From Pseudomonadota bacterium (GTDB lineage: Bacteria > Pseudomonadota > Gammaproteobacteria > JAKAQQ01), in contig JAJZIH010000001.1 of NCBI GenBank assembly GCA_021810635.1, positions 124,001 through 188,000 on the forward strand: 64,000 nucleotides of DNA, in the 5' to 3' direction. Made by a program: the position numbers and the translations under genes. A model generated the notes under the pieces. The model worked only from the letters and a program-made list of their open reading frames with translations. It was not told where the DNA came from and did no database searches. This document shows positions 44,591-53,319 of this stretch, in pieces. Each line of letters starts with the position of its first letter. Position 1 is the first letter of the stretch.

Positions 44591-46003
44591 TTAGGAAATT
44601 ACGGGAGCCGAACGGTGGGAATGCCCCCGCCCCGCCTTGAGCACGCGCTCCAGGGTCTCGCGATAACGGGCGATCTCCGGGGCGGTGCGCATCTCGGTGG
44701 CGCAGACCAGCCAGCCCGAGCCTTGCGGCAGGTCGAATCCGCCGAGGTCATAACCGCCGAGGATGCCCTGGTCCGCAAGGGCCTCGAGCAGGTACGGGGC
44801 CGGTTGGTCGGCGGTGAGCGCACATTCGTGGAAGAAGGGGGTCCCGTCGAACAGGCGACGCACGCCGGGCAGCCCGGTCAGGGCTTCGACCAGTTCGCGC
44901 GTACGCGCATGGGAGGCGGCGGCGACGTGGCGCAGTCCCGTGGGGCCGAGCAAGGACAGGTACAGCGTTGCGGCCGTGACCAGAAGCCCCTGGTTGGTGC
45001 AGATGTTGGAAGTGGCACGGGCCCGGCGGATATGCTGCTCGCGCGCCTGCAGGGTGAGAGTGTAGCCGGGCCGTCCGTCCGCATCGACGGTGCGGCCGAC
45101 GATCCGACCCGGCATCTGGCGCACGCAGTCAAACCGGGTCGTCATGAAACCGAGATAGGGGCCGCCTGAAGACAGGGGGGCCCCCAAAGGCTGGCCTTCG
45201 CCGCAGGCAATGTCGGCACCCCGGCTCCCCCACCGCCCGGGAGGCTCAAGGAGCGCGAGCGCGGTCGGGTTGACCAGTCCCACCACCCGGAGTCCCCGGG
45301 CCTGCGCCGCCTCCGTCCACTCCGTGACCGACTCGATCAGTCCGAAAAAATTGGGTTGGGGAAGAACCAGGACACCGGCCTTGAGAGCCGCGAGGCGGGG
45401 CTCCAGCCAGCGGGCGTCGAGGAGTCCGGTCCGGCGGTCGAAGGGGACGGTCTCGATCGGGATCGACTGGGGAGCCAAAACCGTCCGCACCACAGCGCGG
45501 TAGGCCGGATGCACCGCCTCGGGCAGGAGGACCACCGGGCTGTCCGTGTCCCATCCCGCGAGCCGACAGGCCATGAGGCAGGCCTCGGCCAGAGCGCTGG
45601 CCCCGTCATAGAGGGAGGCGTTCGAAACCTCAAGCCCGGTCAACTCCACCATCATCGACTGGAATTCGTAGATGAGCTGGAGGGTGCCCTGGCTGGCCTC
45701 GGCCTGGTAGGGGGTGTAGGCGCTGTAAAACTCGCCACGGGTCACGATGTCCCAGACGGCTGCCGGAATGAAATGTTCATAGGCCCCGGCACCGAGAAAA
45801 CAGAGCGGTGGATCGTCGCGGCGAGCCCGTTCCCGCATGATCCGGCCGAGCGCGAGTTCCCCCACGCCCTCAGGAACGGACTCCGGCAGGGATTCGATCT
45901 GGAGAGCCGCGGGGATCTCGTCGAACAACGCCTCGAGACTGGATAGCCCGAGTGTTCCGAGCATGGCCTCGGTTTCAGGGGGCGTATGCGGAATGAACGG
46001 CAT
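44591..46003 (-). CDS. gcvPA: Glycine dehydrogenase (decarboxylating) subunit 1
   Basis: A 470-residue P-protein alpha subunit. Family blocks are [15 protein letters not shown] at the start, [31 protein letters not shown] and [23 protein letters not shown] [18 protein letters not shown]. It pairs with GcvPB as the split form of glycine decarboxylase. It follows gcvH by 9 bases. Confidence 0.95.
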   Translation of the reverse strand: MPFIPHTPPETEAMLGTLGLSSLEALFDEIPAALQIESLPESVPEGVGELALGRIMRERARRDDPPLCFLGAGAYEHFIPAAVWDIVTRGEFYSAYTPYQAEASQGTLQLIYEFQSMMVELTGLEVSNASLYDGASALAEACLMACRLAGWDTDSPVVLLPEAVHPAYRAVVRTVLAPQSIPIETVPFDRRTGLLDARWLEPRLAALKAGVLVLPQPNFFGLIESVTEWTEAAQARGLRVVGLVNPTALALLEPPGRWGSRGADIACGEGQPLGAPLSSGGPYLGFMTTRFDCVRQMPGRIVGRTVDADGRPGYTLTLQAREQHIRRARATSNICTNQGLLVTAATLYLSLLGPTGLRHVAAASHARTRELVEALTGLPGVRRLFDGTPFFHECALTADQPAPYLLEALADQGILGGYDLGGFDLPQGSGWLVCATEMRTAPEIARYRETLERVLKAGRGHSHRSAPVIS

Positions 46004-46012
46004 GGCAGGGAC

Positions 46013-46408
46013 TCAGCTTCCTTCCTTGAGCAGGCGTTCGTAGGCGGCCGCGTCCAGAAGACCGGCCAGGTCGCTGCCGGATTCCATACGGATCCGGACC
46101 AGCCAGCCCGCCCCGTATGGATCCCGGTTGATGACTTCAGGCGTCTTGGCCAGAACGGGGTTGCCGGCCACGAGAGTGCCCGGGACCGGCGCGTAGACAT
46201 CCGAGGCCGCCTTGACCGACTCGACCACCGCGCAGGGGTCACCGACCTCGAGCCGCTTGCCGACGGGGTAGGTCTCAGCATAGACGAGGTCACCCAAAGC
46301 CTCCTGGGCATGGTCGGTCACGCCCAGTGTGATTTCGCCGTTGGGTTCCTGGCGGACCCACTCGTGGCTCGGGGTGTAGCGGAGATCGTGCGGATTGTTG
46401 TGACTCAT
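46013..46408 (-). CDS. gcvH: Glycine cleavage system H protein
   Basis: A 131-residue lipoyl-carrier protein. The lipoylation lysine is in AVVESVKAASDVYAP, and YTPSHEWVRQEPNG is the family opening. It shuttles the aminomethyl group from P-protein to GcvT. Octanoylation needs LipB, encoded at the end of the same gene run. Confidence 0.96.
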   Translation of the reverse strand: MSHNNPHDLRYTPSHEWVRQEPNGEITLGVTDHAQEALGDLVYAETYPVGKRLEVGDPCAVVESVKAASDVYAPVPGTLVAGNPVLAKTPEVINRDPYGAGWLVRIRMESGSDLAGLLDAAAYERLLKEGS

Positions 46409-46436
46409 GGGATCTAAATCCTCCCGGAGAAAAAAA

Positions 46437-47540
46437 TCAGCGCCCGGCCGCCGCCGGGACGAGGATGTGCCCCCGCTTGACGAACGGCGGGTGATGCCAG
46501 CGGATGGGATGGCGGCGATCGCGGATCACGGCCCAGGCCTCGGCCGGCCGCTCTCCGGCCAGGCGGGCCAGGCCGATGGAAAAACCGAGGCTGGGCGCGT
46601 AGCTCCCGCTCGTCACGGAACCGACCGTCCGTCCGTCCGCATCCACCAGATCCTGATGGGCCCGGAGCACGCCGGGTCCCGGTAGATAGACGCCCACCAG
46701 CGTCCGTCGTATACCCCGCCGCCGCTCCTCCTCGAGAGCGGAGCGGCCAACGAAATCGCGGTCAGCCGGATCCCAGGCCACGGTCCAGCTCAGGTTGGAC
46801 TCGAGCGGGGAGGTGGTTTCATCCATGTCCTGACCGTAGAGGTTGAGGCCCGCCTCGAGCCGCAGGGTATCGCGAGCGCCGAGCCCGGCCGGACGCACCC
46901 CGGATCCGACCCACACGCTGAACGCCTGCCTGAGAAGGTCGGCCGGCAGCGCAATCTCGAAGCCGTCCTCTCCCGTGTACCCGGTCCGCCCGACAAAGCC
47001 CTTCTCCGTCTCGAGCGCGGCGAACGGTCGGAGGGCGCCCAGCCGCCCGGCGAGCCCGTCACCGAAAAACGCAGCCAGGGCCCGCACCGCCTCTGGTCCC
47101 TGCAGTGCCAGGAGCCCCAGATCCGGACGGGGCGTCAGGGTGACCTGGTAGGGGGCGGCGAGTCCGGCCAGCCGGACCTGATCGACCCCCTTGCGCGCGG
47201 CATTGAGCACCACCCGATAACGCTCCGCTCCCAGCGCGTAAACCACGAGATCATCGACCACGCCGCCCCGCTCATTGAGGAGACAGCTGTAGAGGGCACG
47301 GCCAGGGCCAATCCGTCCCACGTCGTTGGCGAGTGCCCGGCGCAGAAACGCCATGGCCTCGGGGCCTTCCACATCAAGAAGACCCATGTGCGAGACGTCG
47401 AACAGTCCGGCCCTCTGGCGCACCGCGAGATGCTCCTCGATCTGGGAACCGTAGTGAACCGGCATGAGATATCCTGCAAAATCGACGAAACGGGCGCCGG
47501 CCTTTTGGTGGAGATCGTAAAGCGGGGTAGTCTCGGCCAC
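46437..47540 (-). CDS. gcvT: Aminomethyltransferase (glycine cleavage T protein)
   Basis: A 367-residue THF-dependent enzyme. Visible blocks are AGARFVDFAGYLMPVHYG, FDVSHMGLLDV, GYTGEDGFEIALP and LGARDTLRLEAGLNLYGQDMDE. It releases ammonia and forms 5,10-methylene-THF. The GTG at 47540 aligns with the E. coli start (VAETTPLYDLH); a TTG two codons earlier is in frame. It is first in the eleven-gene run. A TATGAT -10 candidate lies 43 bases upstream. The 124-base divergent gap to phhA is too short for a tandem glycine riboswitch. Confidence 0.95.
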   Translation of the reverse strand: MAETTPLYDLHQKAGARFVDFAGYLMPVHYGSQIEEHLAVRQRAGLFDVSHMGLLDVEGPEAMAFLRRALANDVGRIGPGRALYSCLLNERGGVVDDLVVYALGAERYRVVLNAARKGVDQVRLAGLAAPYQVTLTPRPDLGLLALQGPEAVRALAAFFGDGLAGRLGALRPFAALETEKGFVGRTGYTGEDGFEIALPADLLRQAFSVWVGSGVRPAGLGARDTLRLEAGLNLYGQDMDETTSPLESNLSWTVAWDPADRDFVGRSALEEERRRGIRRTLVGVYLPGPGVLRAHQDLVDADGRTVGSVTSGSYAPSLGFSIGLARLAGERPAEAWAVIRDRRHPIRWHHPPFVKRGHILVPAAAGR

Positions 47541-47582
47541 GGTCAACGGACACTCTGGGGCGGGGTACCGGGGAAGGCGGTC

Positions 47583-47588
47583 ATCATA
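47583..47588 (-). promoter_or_regulatory. Possible -10 of the gcv operon
   Basis: TATGAT on the minus strand (47588 to 47583), 43 bases before the gcvT GTG, is the only AT-rich hexamer in this very GC-rich gap on that strand. No matching -35. Confidence 0.3.
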
Positions 47589-47639
47589 ACCGATAAAGGC
47601 CGGGGCCGCGGAAACGGCGGGGGCGGGGGGCGGGCATGT

Positions 47640-47645
47640 TAAAAT
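47640..47645 (+). promoter_or_regulatory. Possible -10 of phhAB
   Basis: TAAAAT lies 19 bases before the phhA ATG, with GGAGG (47653-47657) between. No matching -35 is visible in the GC-rich DNA upstream. Confidence 0.35.
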
Positions 47646-47664
47646 CTCCAGCGGAGGTATCGAG

Positions 47665-48495
47665 ATGGGGCACGGGCATACCTACGTGGCCAAGATCCCG
47701 GAGCCGGACGGCCGGATCCGTTACACCCCCGAGGAGGAGGCCACCTGGAAACTCCTGTTCGACCGCCAAATGGGGATTCTCCCGGGGCGGGCCTGCCAGG
47801 AGTACCTGGACGCACTCATCGGCGTCGGCCTCCCGTCCGACCACATTCCACAGTGCCGGGACCTCACGGAACGCCTGCGCGCCTCGACCGGCGTCATCAT
47901 CGTTCCCGTCCCGGCCCTCATCTCCAATGAACGCTTCTTCGAACTGCTGGCCCAGGGATCGTTTCCCTGCGCAACCTTCATCCGCACCCGGGACGAACTC
48001 GAGTATCTCGAGGAACCGGACGTGTTTCACGAGGTCTTCGGACACGTCCCCCTGCTCTCCGAACGGCGCTTCGCCGATTTCACCCGCGCCTACGGCCGGG
48101 CCGGCCTGTCCTGTCAGACCCCCGCTGAACAGGAAATCCTGGCCCGCCTGTACTGGTTCACGGTCGAGTTCGGACTGATCCGGACCCCGGCTGGCATCCG
48201 CACGTACGGTGCCGGAGTCATCTCGTCGATCGGGGAGACCGTCTATGCCACGGAAAGTCCCATCCCGATCCGCCGTCCCTTCGACGCACTCGAGGTCCTT
48301 CGGACCCCGTACCGGATCGACGTTTTCCAGCCCCTTTACTTTGTTCTGGAAAGTTTTGATGAACTATTCCGTGTGGCACAAAGCGACATTGTGGGGCTCG
48401 TGAGGAATGCCCAGGCGCTCGGCGACCTGCCGGCGCCCCGCCTTGCCACCATCCAGCCGGCCGAATCCTTCCATCCGCCAGGAGACCCGACATGA
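47665..48495 (+). CDS. phhA: Phenylalanine 4-monooxygenase
   Basis: A 276-residue aromatic amino-acid hydroxylase of bacterial size. The iron ligands are His122 and His127 (FHEVFGHVPLL) and Glu168, with exactly the 5- and 41-residue spacing of characterised bacterial enzymes. It turns phenylalanine into tyrosine with O2 and tetrahydropterin. GGAGG precedes the ATG. The dehydratase that recycles the pterin overlaps its stop (ATGA). Confidence 0.95.
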   Translation: MGHGHTYVAKIPEPDGRIRYTPEEEATWKLLFDRQMGILPGRACQEYLDALIGVGLPSDHIPQCRDLTERLRASTGVIIVPVPALISNERFFELLAQGSFPCATFIRTRDELEYLEEPDVFHEVFGHVPLLSERRFADFTRAYGRAGLSCQTPAEQEILARLYWFTVEFGLIRTPAGIRTYGAGVISSIGETVYATESPIPIRRPFDALEVLRTPYRIDVFQPLYFVLESFDELFRVAQSDIVGLVRNAQALGDLPAPRLATIQPAESFHPPGDPT

Positions 48496-48827
48496 ACGAA
48501 CTCAGCGAGAAACGTTGTCTGCCCTGTGAGGGCGGGATCGCCCCACTGACGCGCCCCGAGATCGAACGCGACCTCAAGAAACTCCACCACAACTGGAAGG
48601 TCAATCCCGCCGCGACCGAAATCGAGCGCACCTACACCTTTCCCGGTTTCCACGACACGATGGCGTTCGTCAACGCCGTCGCCTGGATCGCGCACCAGGA
48701 GAACCATCATCCGGACCTCGAAGTCGGTTACAGCCGGTGCCGGGTCCGTTATTCGACCCACGCCATCGGCGGACTGTCGGAAAACGACTTCATCTGCGCC
48801 GCCAAGATCGACCGGCTGGGCTCCTGA
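48492..48827 (+). CDS. phhB: Pterin-4a-carbinolamine dehydratase
   Basis: A 111-residue protein with the family motif AHQENHHPDLEVGYSRCRVRYSTH and a C-terminal GGLSENDFICAAKID. It dehydrates the 4a-carbinolamine pterin made by PhhA, so that a reductase can regenerate the cofactor. It overlaps phhA by four bases, the common pairing. It ends 10 bases from the convergent ugd. Confidence 0.95.
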   Translation: MNELSEKRCLPCEGGIAPLTRPEIERDLKKLHHNWKVNPAATEIERTYTFPGFHDTMAFVNAVAWIAHQENHHPDLEVGYSRCRVRYSTHAIGGLSENDFICAAKIDRLGS

Positions 48828-48837
48828 CGAGCCGCGC

Positions 48838-50172
48838 TCAGCCCGGCGGCGAGCGGCCGATCCCGTAGTAGCGGAAACCCGCGTGTACCAGGCGCGCGGG
48901 GTCGTAGAGGTTGCGTCCATCGAAAACGACCGGAGCCGCCAAACTCTGGCGCAGTTGATCGAGATCGGGACTGCGGTAGACCGGCCATTCGGTCACGAGA
49001 ACGAGCGCATCGGCCCCGGCGGTGGCTTCCAACGGCGCGTTGCACCATACGATGCCTGGGTTGCCGCCCAACTGTTGCCGGGCCCGTCCGAGTGCCGCCG
49101 GATCGTGCACGCGCAACTTCGCCCCGGCACCGAGCAGGCGTTCGATGAGGACGAGGCTCGGCGCCTCCCGGAGATCATCCGTCTGGGGCTTGTAGGACAG
49201 ACCCCACAAGGCCAGCGTCCGTCCGGCCAGTCCACCCGAGGCAAAATGCCCGCGGATCTTGCGGAACAACACCTCCTTCTGGTCCTCGTTGCGCCGTTCC
49301 ACGGCATCGACGATCCAGGAGTCGAGGCCCCGTTTCCGCATGAGATGGCCGAGCGCCCGGACATCCTTCGGAAAACAGGAGCCACCATAGCCGGCTCCGG
49401 CGTAGAGGAAATGGTGGCCGATGCGGGGATCGAGTCCCATGCCCTGGCGGACGAGCTCGATATCAGCCCCGACGGAGTCGGCCAGGCCGGCCATCTCGTT
49501 CATGAAGCTGATCTTGGTGGCAAGGAAGGCATTCGCGGCGTACTTGGTGAGTTCCGACGAGACGATGTCCATGAACAGGAGACGATCGTGATTGCGGTTG
49601 AACGGGCCGTAGGCCTCCCTGAGTAGCTCCCGAGCGCGCAAGCCCTCGGTGCCGATCAGGATCCGGTCCGGCCGCATGAAGTCGGCGACGGCCGCGCCTT
49701 CCTTCAGGAATTCGGGGTTGGACACCACATCAAACCCGACCGGGCTGCGCCGCCGTTCGAGGGCGGAACGGATCACAGCCTGCACCTGGGCGGTGGTCCC
49801 GACGGGAACGGTGGACTTGGTGATGATCACGCGGTAGTCCGCGAGGTGCGTCCCTATGGTTTCCGCCACCTCAAGCACATGACGCACATCCGCGGCCCCA
49901 TCCCGACCCGGCGGAGTCCCGACCGCAATGAAGAGCAGAAGGCCGTGGGCCACACCGGCCTCCCCCTCCGTGTCGAACCGGAGTTGGCCCCGTCCGAGAT
50001 TGTTGCGGACCAGCGTCTCCAGTCCCGGCTCATAAATCGGAATCTCGCCCTTCTGGAGTCTCTTGACCTTGTCAGGATCAAGGTCGATGCAGAGCACCTC
50101 GTGTCCGTTTTCGGCGAAACACGCACCGGTCACGAGTCCGACATAGCCGGTTCCGAAAATCGTAATCCGCAT
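48838..50172 (-). CDS. ugd: UDP-glucose 6-dehydrogenase
   Basis: A 444-residue enzyme. NAD binding is by GTGYVGLVTGACFAENG at the N-terminus, and the catalytic cysteine is in GYGGSCFPKDVRALGH. The ALWGLSYKPQTDDLREAPS block is the C-terminal nucleotide-binding region. It oxidises UDP-glucose to UDP-glucuronate for polysaccharide or lipid A sugar synthesis. GGGAGGAG precedes the ATG. It lies 41 bases downstream of the outer-membrane barrel gene. Confidence 0.95.
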   Translation of the reverse strand: MRITIFGTGYVGLVTGACFAENGHEVLCIDLDPDKVKRLQKGEIPIYEPGLETLVRNNLGRGQLRFDTEGEAGVAHGLLLFIAVGTPPGRDGAADVRHVLEVAETIGTHLADYRVIITKSTVPVGTTAQVQAVIRSALERRRSPVGFDVVSNPEFLKEGAAVADFMRPDRILIGTEGLRARELLREAYGPFNRNHDRLLFMDIVSSELTKYAANAFLATKISFMNEMAGLADSVGADIELVRQGMGLDPRIGHHFLYAGAGYGGSCFPKDVRALGHLMRKRGLDSWIVDAVERRNEDQKEVLFRKIRGHFASGGLAGRTLALWGLSYKPQTDDLREAPSLVLIERLLGAGAKLRVHDPAALGRARQQLGGNPGIVWCNAPLEATAGADALVLVTEWPVYRSPDLDQLRQSLAAPVVFDGRNLYDPARLVHAGFRYYGIGRSPPG

Positions 50173-50213
50173 CGGTTGGGACTCCTCCCAGAAGGCGACC
50201 CGGACGCCCCAGG

Positions 50214-50825
50214 TCAGAAGAAACAGCGCAGCCGGAACTCGAGCGCATTCACGTCCGAGTTGTGATCATAGTCCGCATCCAGCTGGAATGGGCCGGCATT
50301 GACGCCGAATCCCAGAAAGGCCCCAAGCCGGCGTGGCCCGAAGTGCTGGTTGACCTCGCCATAAAGCCCGAAGTCGAGTTCGAGGTAGCGTTCGATGTTC
50401 TGCCGGATACCATAACTCATTTTCCAGTAATCGTCGACGCGGGCGGAGCCCGGGGGATGCAGGGTCGAGCGGACAAATTCCATCGAGAGGTACGCGGAGG
50501 CCGCGCCCGTCGGGTCGGTCGCGTAACCGACCCCGAGCGCCGCCCGGTGCTCCAGGGTCCCCGTACCCAGAACCTCCAGCCGGCGATAGGAGGCCATCAG
50601 GAACCCGTTCCGGGTGAAGGCCCAATCCAGCTTGACGCCGGGACCCCGGAGCTCGTGGCCGAAATAGCGCGAATAGCCGCCCACGTACTCACTCAGGCTG
50701 AGGTAGGTCTGACCCAGGTTGGGGGCAGCCGCAGCCTGGGCCGCGGAAGCGGCCCAGGCCTTCGGGAAACAGCAGCCCACCAGACAGCAGACAAACAGAA
50801 GGAGGGCCCGTCGGGCGTGATTCAT
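50214..50825 (-). CDS. Predicted outer-membrane beta-barrel protein, unknown family
   Basis: A 203-residue protein with a Cys-rich signal peptide (MNHARRALLLFVCCLVGCC, cleavage near KAWA-AS). The mature part has alternating hydrophobic strands (LGAFLGFGVNAGPFQLDADYDH, for example) and ends in a terminal Phe, both typical of outer-membrane barrels; eight to ten strands would fit. I see no lipid A deacylase motif. Its ATG overlaps the stop of the CPA1 antiporter (ATGA), so the two are co-translated. Function is unknown; ugd follows. Confidence 0.7.
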   Translation of the reverse strand: MNHARRALLLFVCCLVGCCFPKAWAASAAQAAAAPNLGQTYLSLSEYVGGYSRYFGHELRGPGVKLDWAFTRNGFLMASYRRLEVLGTGTLEHRAALGVGYATDPTGAASAYLSMEFVRSTLHPPGSARVDDYWKMSYGIRQNIERYLELDFGLYGEVNQHFGPRRLGAFLGFGVNAGPFQLDADYDHNSDVNALEFRLRCFF

Positions 50826-52078
50826 AGATGGTTCTCCGGACATGGCGCGGGGTTGGGGGACTGCGGGTGGAGGCTCGAGAGACCGAGAGAGCGGGCCCAG
50901 AGGGCGGAAGTCGGTACCTGGACCACGATGGTCAGGATGATGACGGCGAAGACAGTGGCGGCCATCCGGGGCGCGTGAGGCAGTCCCGAGGCCAGCCACA
51001 GGCCGGCCAGTGAGGCCGGCACGACCCCGGTCTCGCGGACCCAGCTCAGAAACCACAGTTCGCGTGCGCGCCAGCGGGCACGCGGGTCCCAAGCCGCGGT
51101 GAGCCAGACGACCATCGGGCGGATCAGAAACATGAGCAGGAAGCCTAGCAGGAGGAGGGATCCGGCGTGGGCCCAGAGCTCGGGAAGCAGCGTGCTGGCC
51201 AGAGCACCCAGCAGGATGAACAGAGCCAAGCGCACGACCGTGAGCGTGGTGGCCCCGAAATGTTCCATCTCCTGCTGGCGCAAGCCGGTCCGGGCATTCC
51301 CGCTGCCCCCAGAAATCAGGCCCGCCACGAACACGGCGAGGAAACCGCTGCCGGAAAATTCGTGTGCACTCTCGAAGGCCGCGAGTGCGACCACGAAGCC
51401 GAGAAGCACGGCATAACGGGACAGGAACCCGAAACGCTCGTGGATCACGAAGAAACGGAACAGGAGCCCGGCCGCGACGCCGGCTCCGAGCCCGACGCCG
51501 AACTGGATGGCGAGAAAGTCGAGACCGCCTCCCCAGGAGGGGCTCGAGGAGGCCAAAAGATGCATCCCCTCGAAAACCAGAAGGGCCGAAAACACGTCAT
51601 TCAGCGCGGCCTCGGCCACGAGGGTTTCCCTGAGGAGGTCGGGTAGGCGAAGACGGTCCGCCAGGGGGATCAGGACCGCCGGATCCGTCGAGGCCAGGGC
51701 GCCGCCCAAGATGAGGCTCAGGGGCCAGCCGATGTGCCACCAGGCCTGGCTCCAGGCCGCGATGAGCACGGAAGTCACAACCACGCCCACGGTGGCCAGC
51801 ATCGCAACGCTCACGCCGACCCGTTTCAAGACCGGCACCCGCAGGGTACGGCCGCCTTCATAGAGGACCAGGCAGACCCCCAGGATGAAAAAATCCCGCA
51901 CCCAGGGCAGGTGGGCAGCCGGATTCACGAAACCGAGCATACGGGGACCGATCAGGACGCCTCCCAAGAGGCACATCACGACTTCCGGCAGATGGAGCCA
52001 CTCGGAGGCAGCCAGGGCACCAATGGCGACACAGAGGACAGCCGCCGTCGCGGCCAGGAGGCCGATCGAACCCGTCAT
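50822..52078 (-). CDS. CPA1-type sodium/proton antiporter
   Basis: A 418-residue membrane protein with about 12-13 helices. The ion-binding region GGALASTDPAVLIPLADRLRL and the later AEAALNDVFSALLVFEG match CPA1 (NhaP-like) exchangers, where the ND pair carries the transported ions. It probably moves Na+ or K+ against H+ in the inner membrane. The ATG at 52078 was chosen at the first helix. It overlaps the outer-membrane barrel gene by four bases. Confidence 0.88.
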   Translation of the reverse strand: MTGSIGLLAATAAVLCVAIGALAASEWLHLPEVVMCLLGGVLIGPRMLGFVNPAAHLPWVRDFFILGVCLVLYEGGRTLRVPVLKRVGVSVAMLATVGVVVTSVLIAAWSQAWWHIGWPLSLILGGALASTDPAVLIPLADRLRLPDLLRETLVAEAALNDVFSALLVFEGMHLLASSSPSWGGGLDFLAIQFGVGLGAGVAAGLLFRFFVIHERFGFLSRYAVLLGFVVALAAFESAHEFSGSGFLAVFVAGLISGGSGNARTGLRQQEMEHFGATTLTVVRLALFILLGALASTLLPELWAHAGSLLLLGFLLMFLIRPMVVWLTAAWDPRARWRARELWFLSWVRETGVVPASLAGLWLASGLPHAPRMAATVFAVIILTIVVQVPTSALWARSLGLSSLHPQSPNPAPCPENHL

Positions 52079-52127
52079 GGCCCGAATCCGGGGCAGCCGT
52101 CCGCCAAAAGCGGGCGGCAGCGCGTGA

Positions 52128-52853
52128 TCATGCCGACCCCGTCTCGAGGTCCGCACGCCAGACCAGTCGGCCCCCGCTCTGCTCGTCGATGCGTTTCAGG
52201 AAGGCACGATGTTGGGTCCAGTCGGCCGGATCCACTCCGACCCGCGCGGAGGGGCGGGGCGTGCCGGCCATCGATGCGGTCTGACGTCCGTCCTCCGGAA
52301 GACCCGCAACGTCAGTTCCAAAGCCGAGCGCCGCCTGCCCTTTCGTCATGGCCCGGTAGACCTCGGCCAGAAGAGAGGCATCGAGGCGGGCCCCATGATA
52401 GCGGCGACTCGAAGCATCCACCCCAAAGCGCTGGCAGAGGGCCTCGAGGCTGTTGTTCTGCCCCGGGTACCGGCGGCGGGCAAGCGGCAGCGTATCGAGC
52501 ACCGAACAGAGGCTTTCGATGACCGTCACGCGGGCCCGCACTCGCTCCAGTTCATGGTTGAGAAAAGCCAGATCGAACGGGGCGTTGTGGATGATGAGCT
52601 GGCTCCCGTCCACGAAATCGAGAAGGGCATCGGCAATTTCGGCAAAACCCGGCTTGCCCACGAGATCCTCGTTGCGCAAGCCGTGCACGGCGGTGGCCCC
52701 GGGGTCGATCGGGCGACCCGGATCGAGGTAGTGCCAGAAGTCATGGCCCGTGGGCTGACGGTTGACCAGTTCGATGGCCGCGATCTCGATGATGCGGTGA
52801 TCCGCGCCCGGGAGGAGTCCGGTCGTTTCCGTATCGAGGACGATCTGCCGCAT
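52128..52853 (-). CDS. dnaQ: DNA polymerase III epsilon subunit (3'-5' exonuclease)
   Basis: A 241-residue DEDDh exonuclease. ExoI is LDTETTGL, ExoII HNAPFDLAFLNHEL, and ExoIII YHGARLDASLLAEVY. The C-terminal extension that binds the polymerase alpha subunit is present after about residue 180. It proofreads replication. The start follows GGAG; it lies 4 bases after rnhA, the conserved rnhA-dnaQ neighbourhood (convergent in E. coli, co-directional here). Confidence 0.93.
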   Translation of the reverse strand: MRQIVLDTETTGLLPGADHRIIEIAAIELVNRQPTGHDFWHYLDPGRPIDPGATAVHGLRNEDLVGKPGFAEIADALLDFVDGSQLIIHNAPFDLAFLNHELERVRARVTVIESLCSVLDTLPLARRRYPGQNNSLEALCQRFGVDASSRRYHGARLDASLLAEVYRAMTKGQAALGFGTDVAGLPEDGRQTASMAGTPRPSARVGVDPADWTQHRAFLKRIDEQSGGRLVWRADLETGSA

Positions 52854-52857
52854 CGCG

Positions 52858-53319
52858 TCAACTCCGAGCCGATGAACCCCCGGAACCCTGGATGGCGCAC
52901 CGGGCCAGCCGGTCCACGCGTTCATTATAGCCGATGCCTTCGTGTCCCCGGACCCACCGCCAGTCGATTTCCCGGGTCACGAGCAGCACTTCGAGCCGCT
53001 CCCAGAGATCTCGGTTGCGCACCGCCCGGCCCGCTGCCGTCCGCCAGCCCCGGCGCTTCCAGTCGGCCAACCAGTGGATCACGCCGTCGCGGACATAGCG
53101 GGAATCGGTGTAAATCACAACCGGAGCCGTTCCCCGGAGTGCCTCCAGCCCGGCGATGGCGGCCGACAGCTCCATGCGGTTGTTCGTGGTCAGTGCCTCG
53201 TGTCCCGTGAGGATCCGTTCGTGGTTTCGCCACTTGAGCAGGGCCGCCCACCCTCCTGGTCCCGGGTTGCCGCTGCAGGCTCCATCCGTCCAGATCTCCA
53301 CCGGTTCGTTGGGCACCAT
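52858..53319 (-). CDS. rnhA: Ribonuclease HI
   Basis: A 153-residue enzyme. The catalytic residues are visible: Asp in IWTDGACSGNPGPGG, Glu in NRMELSAAI, Asp in IYTDSRYV and Asp in NERVDRLAR. It cuts RNA in RNA-DNA hybrids. The ATG overlaps the methyltransferase stop by one base (TGATG). Confidence 0.97.
   Translation of the reverse strand: MVPNEPVEIWTDGACSGNPGPGGWAALLKWRNHERILTGHEALTTNNRMELSAAIAGLEALRGTAPVVIYTDSRYVRDGVIHWLADWKRRGWRTAAGRAVRNRDLWERLEVLLVTREIDWRWVRGHEGIGYNERVDRLARCAIQGSGGSSARS

Noticed and set aside
47541-47664. Glycine riboswitch upstream of gcvT
   Set aside because: The gap to the divergent phhA is only 124 bases, GC-rich, and no aptamer-like conserved segments were seen.
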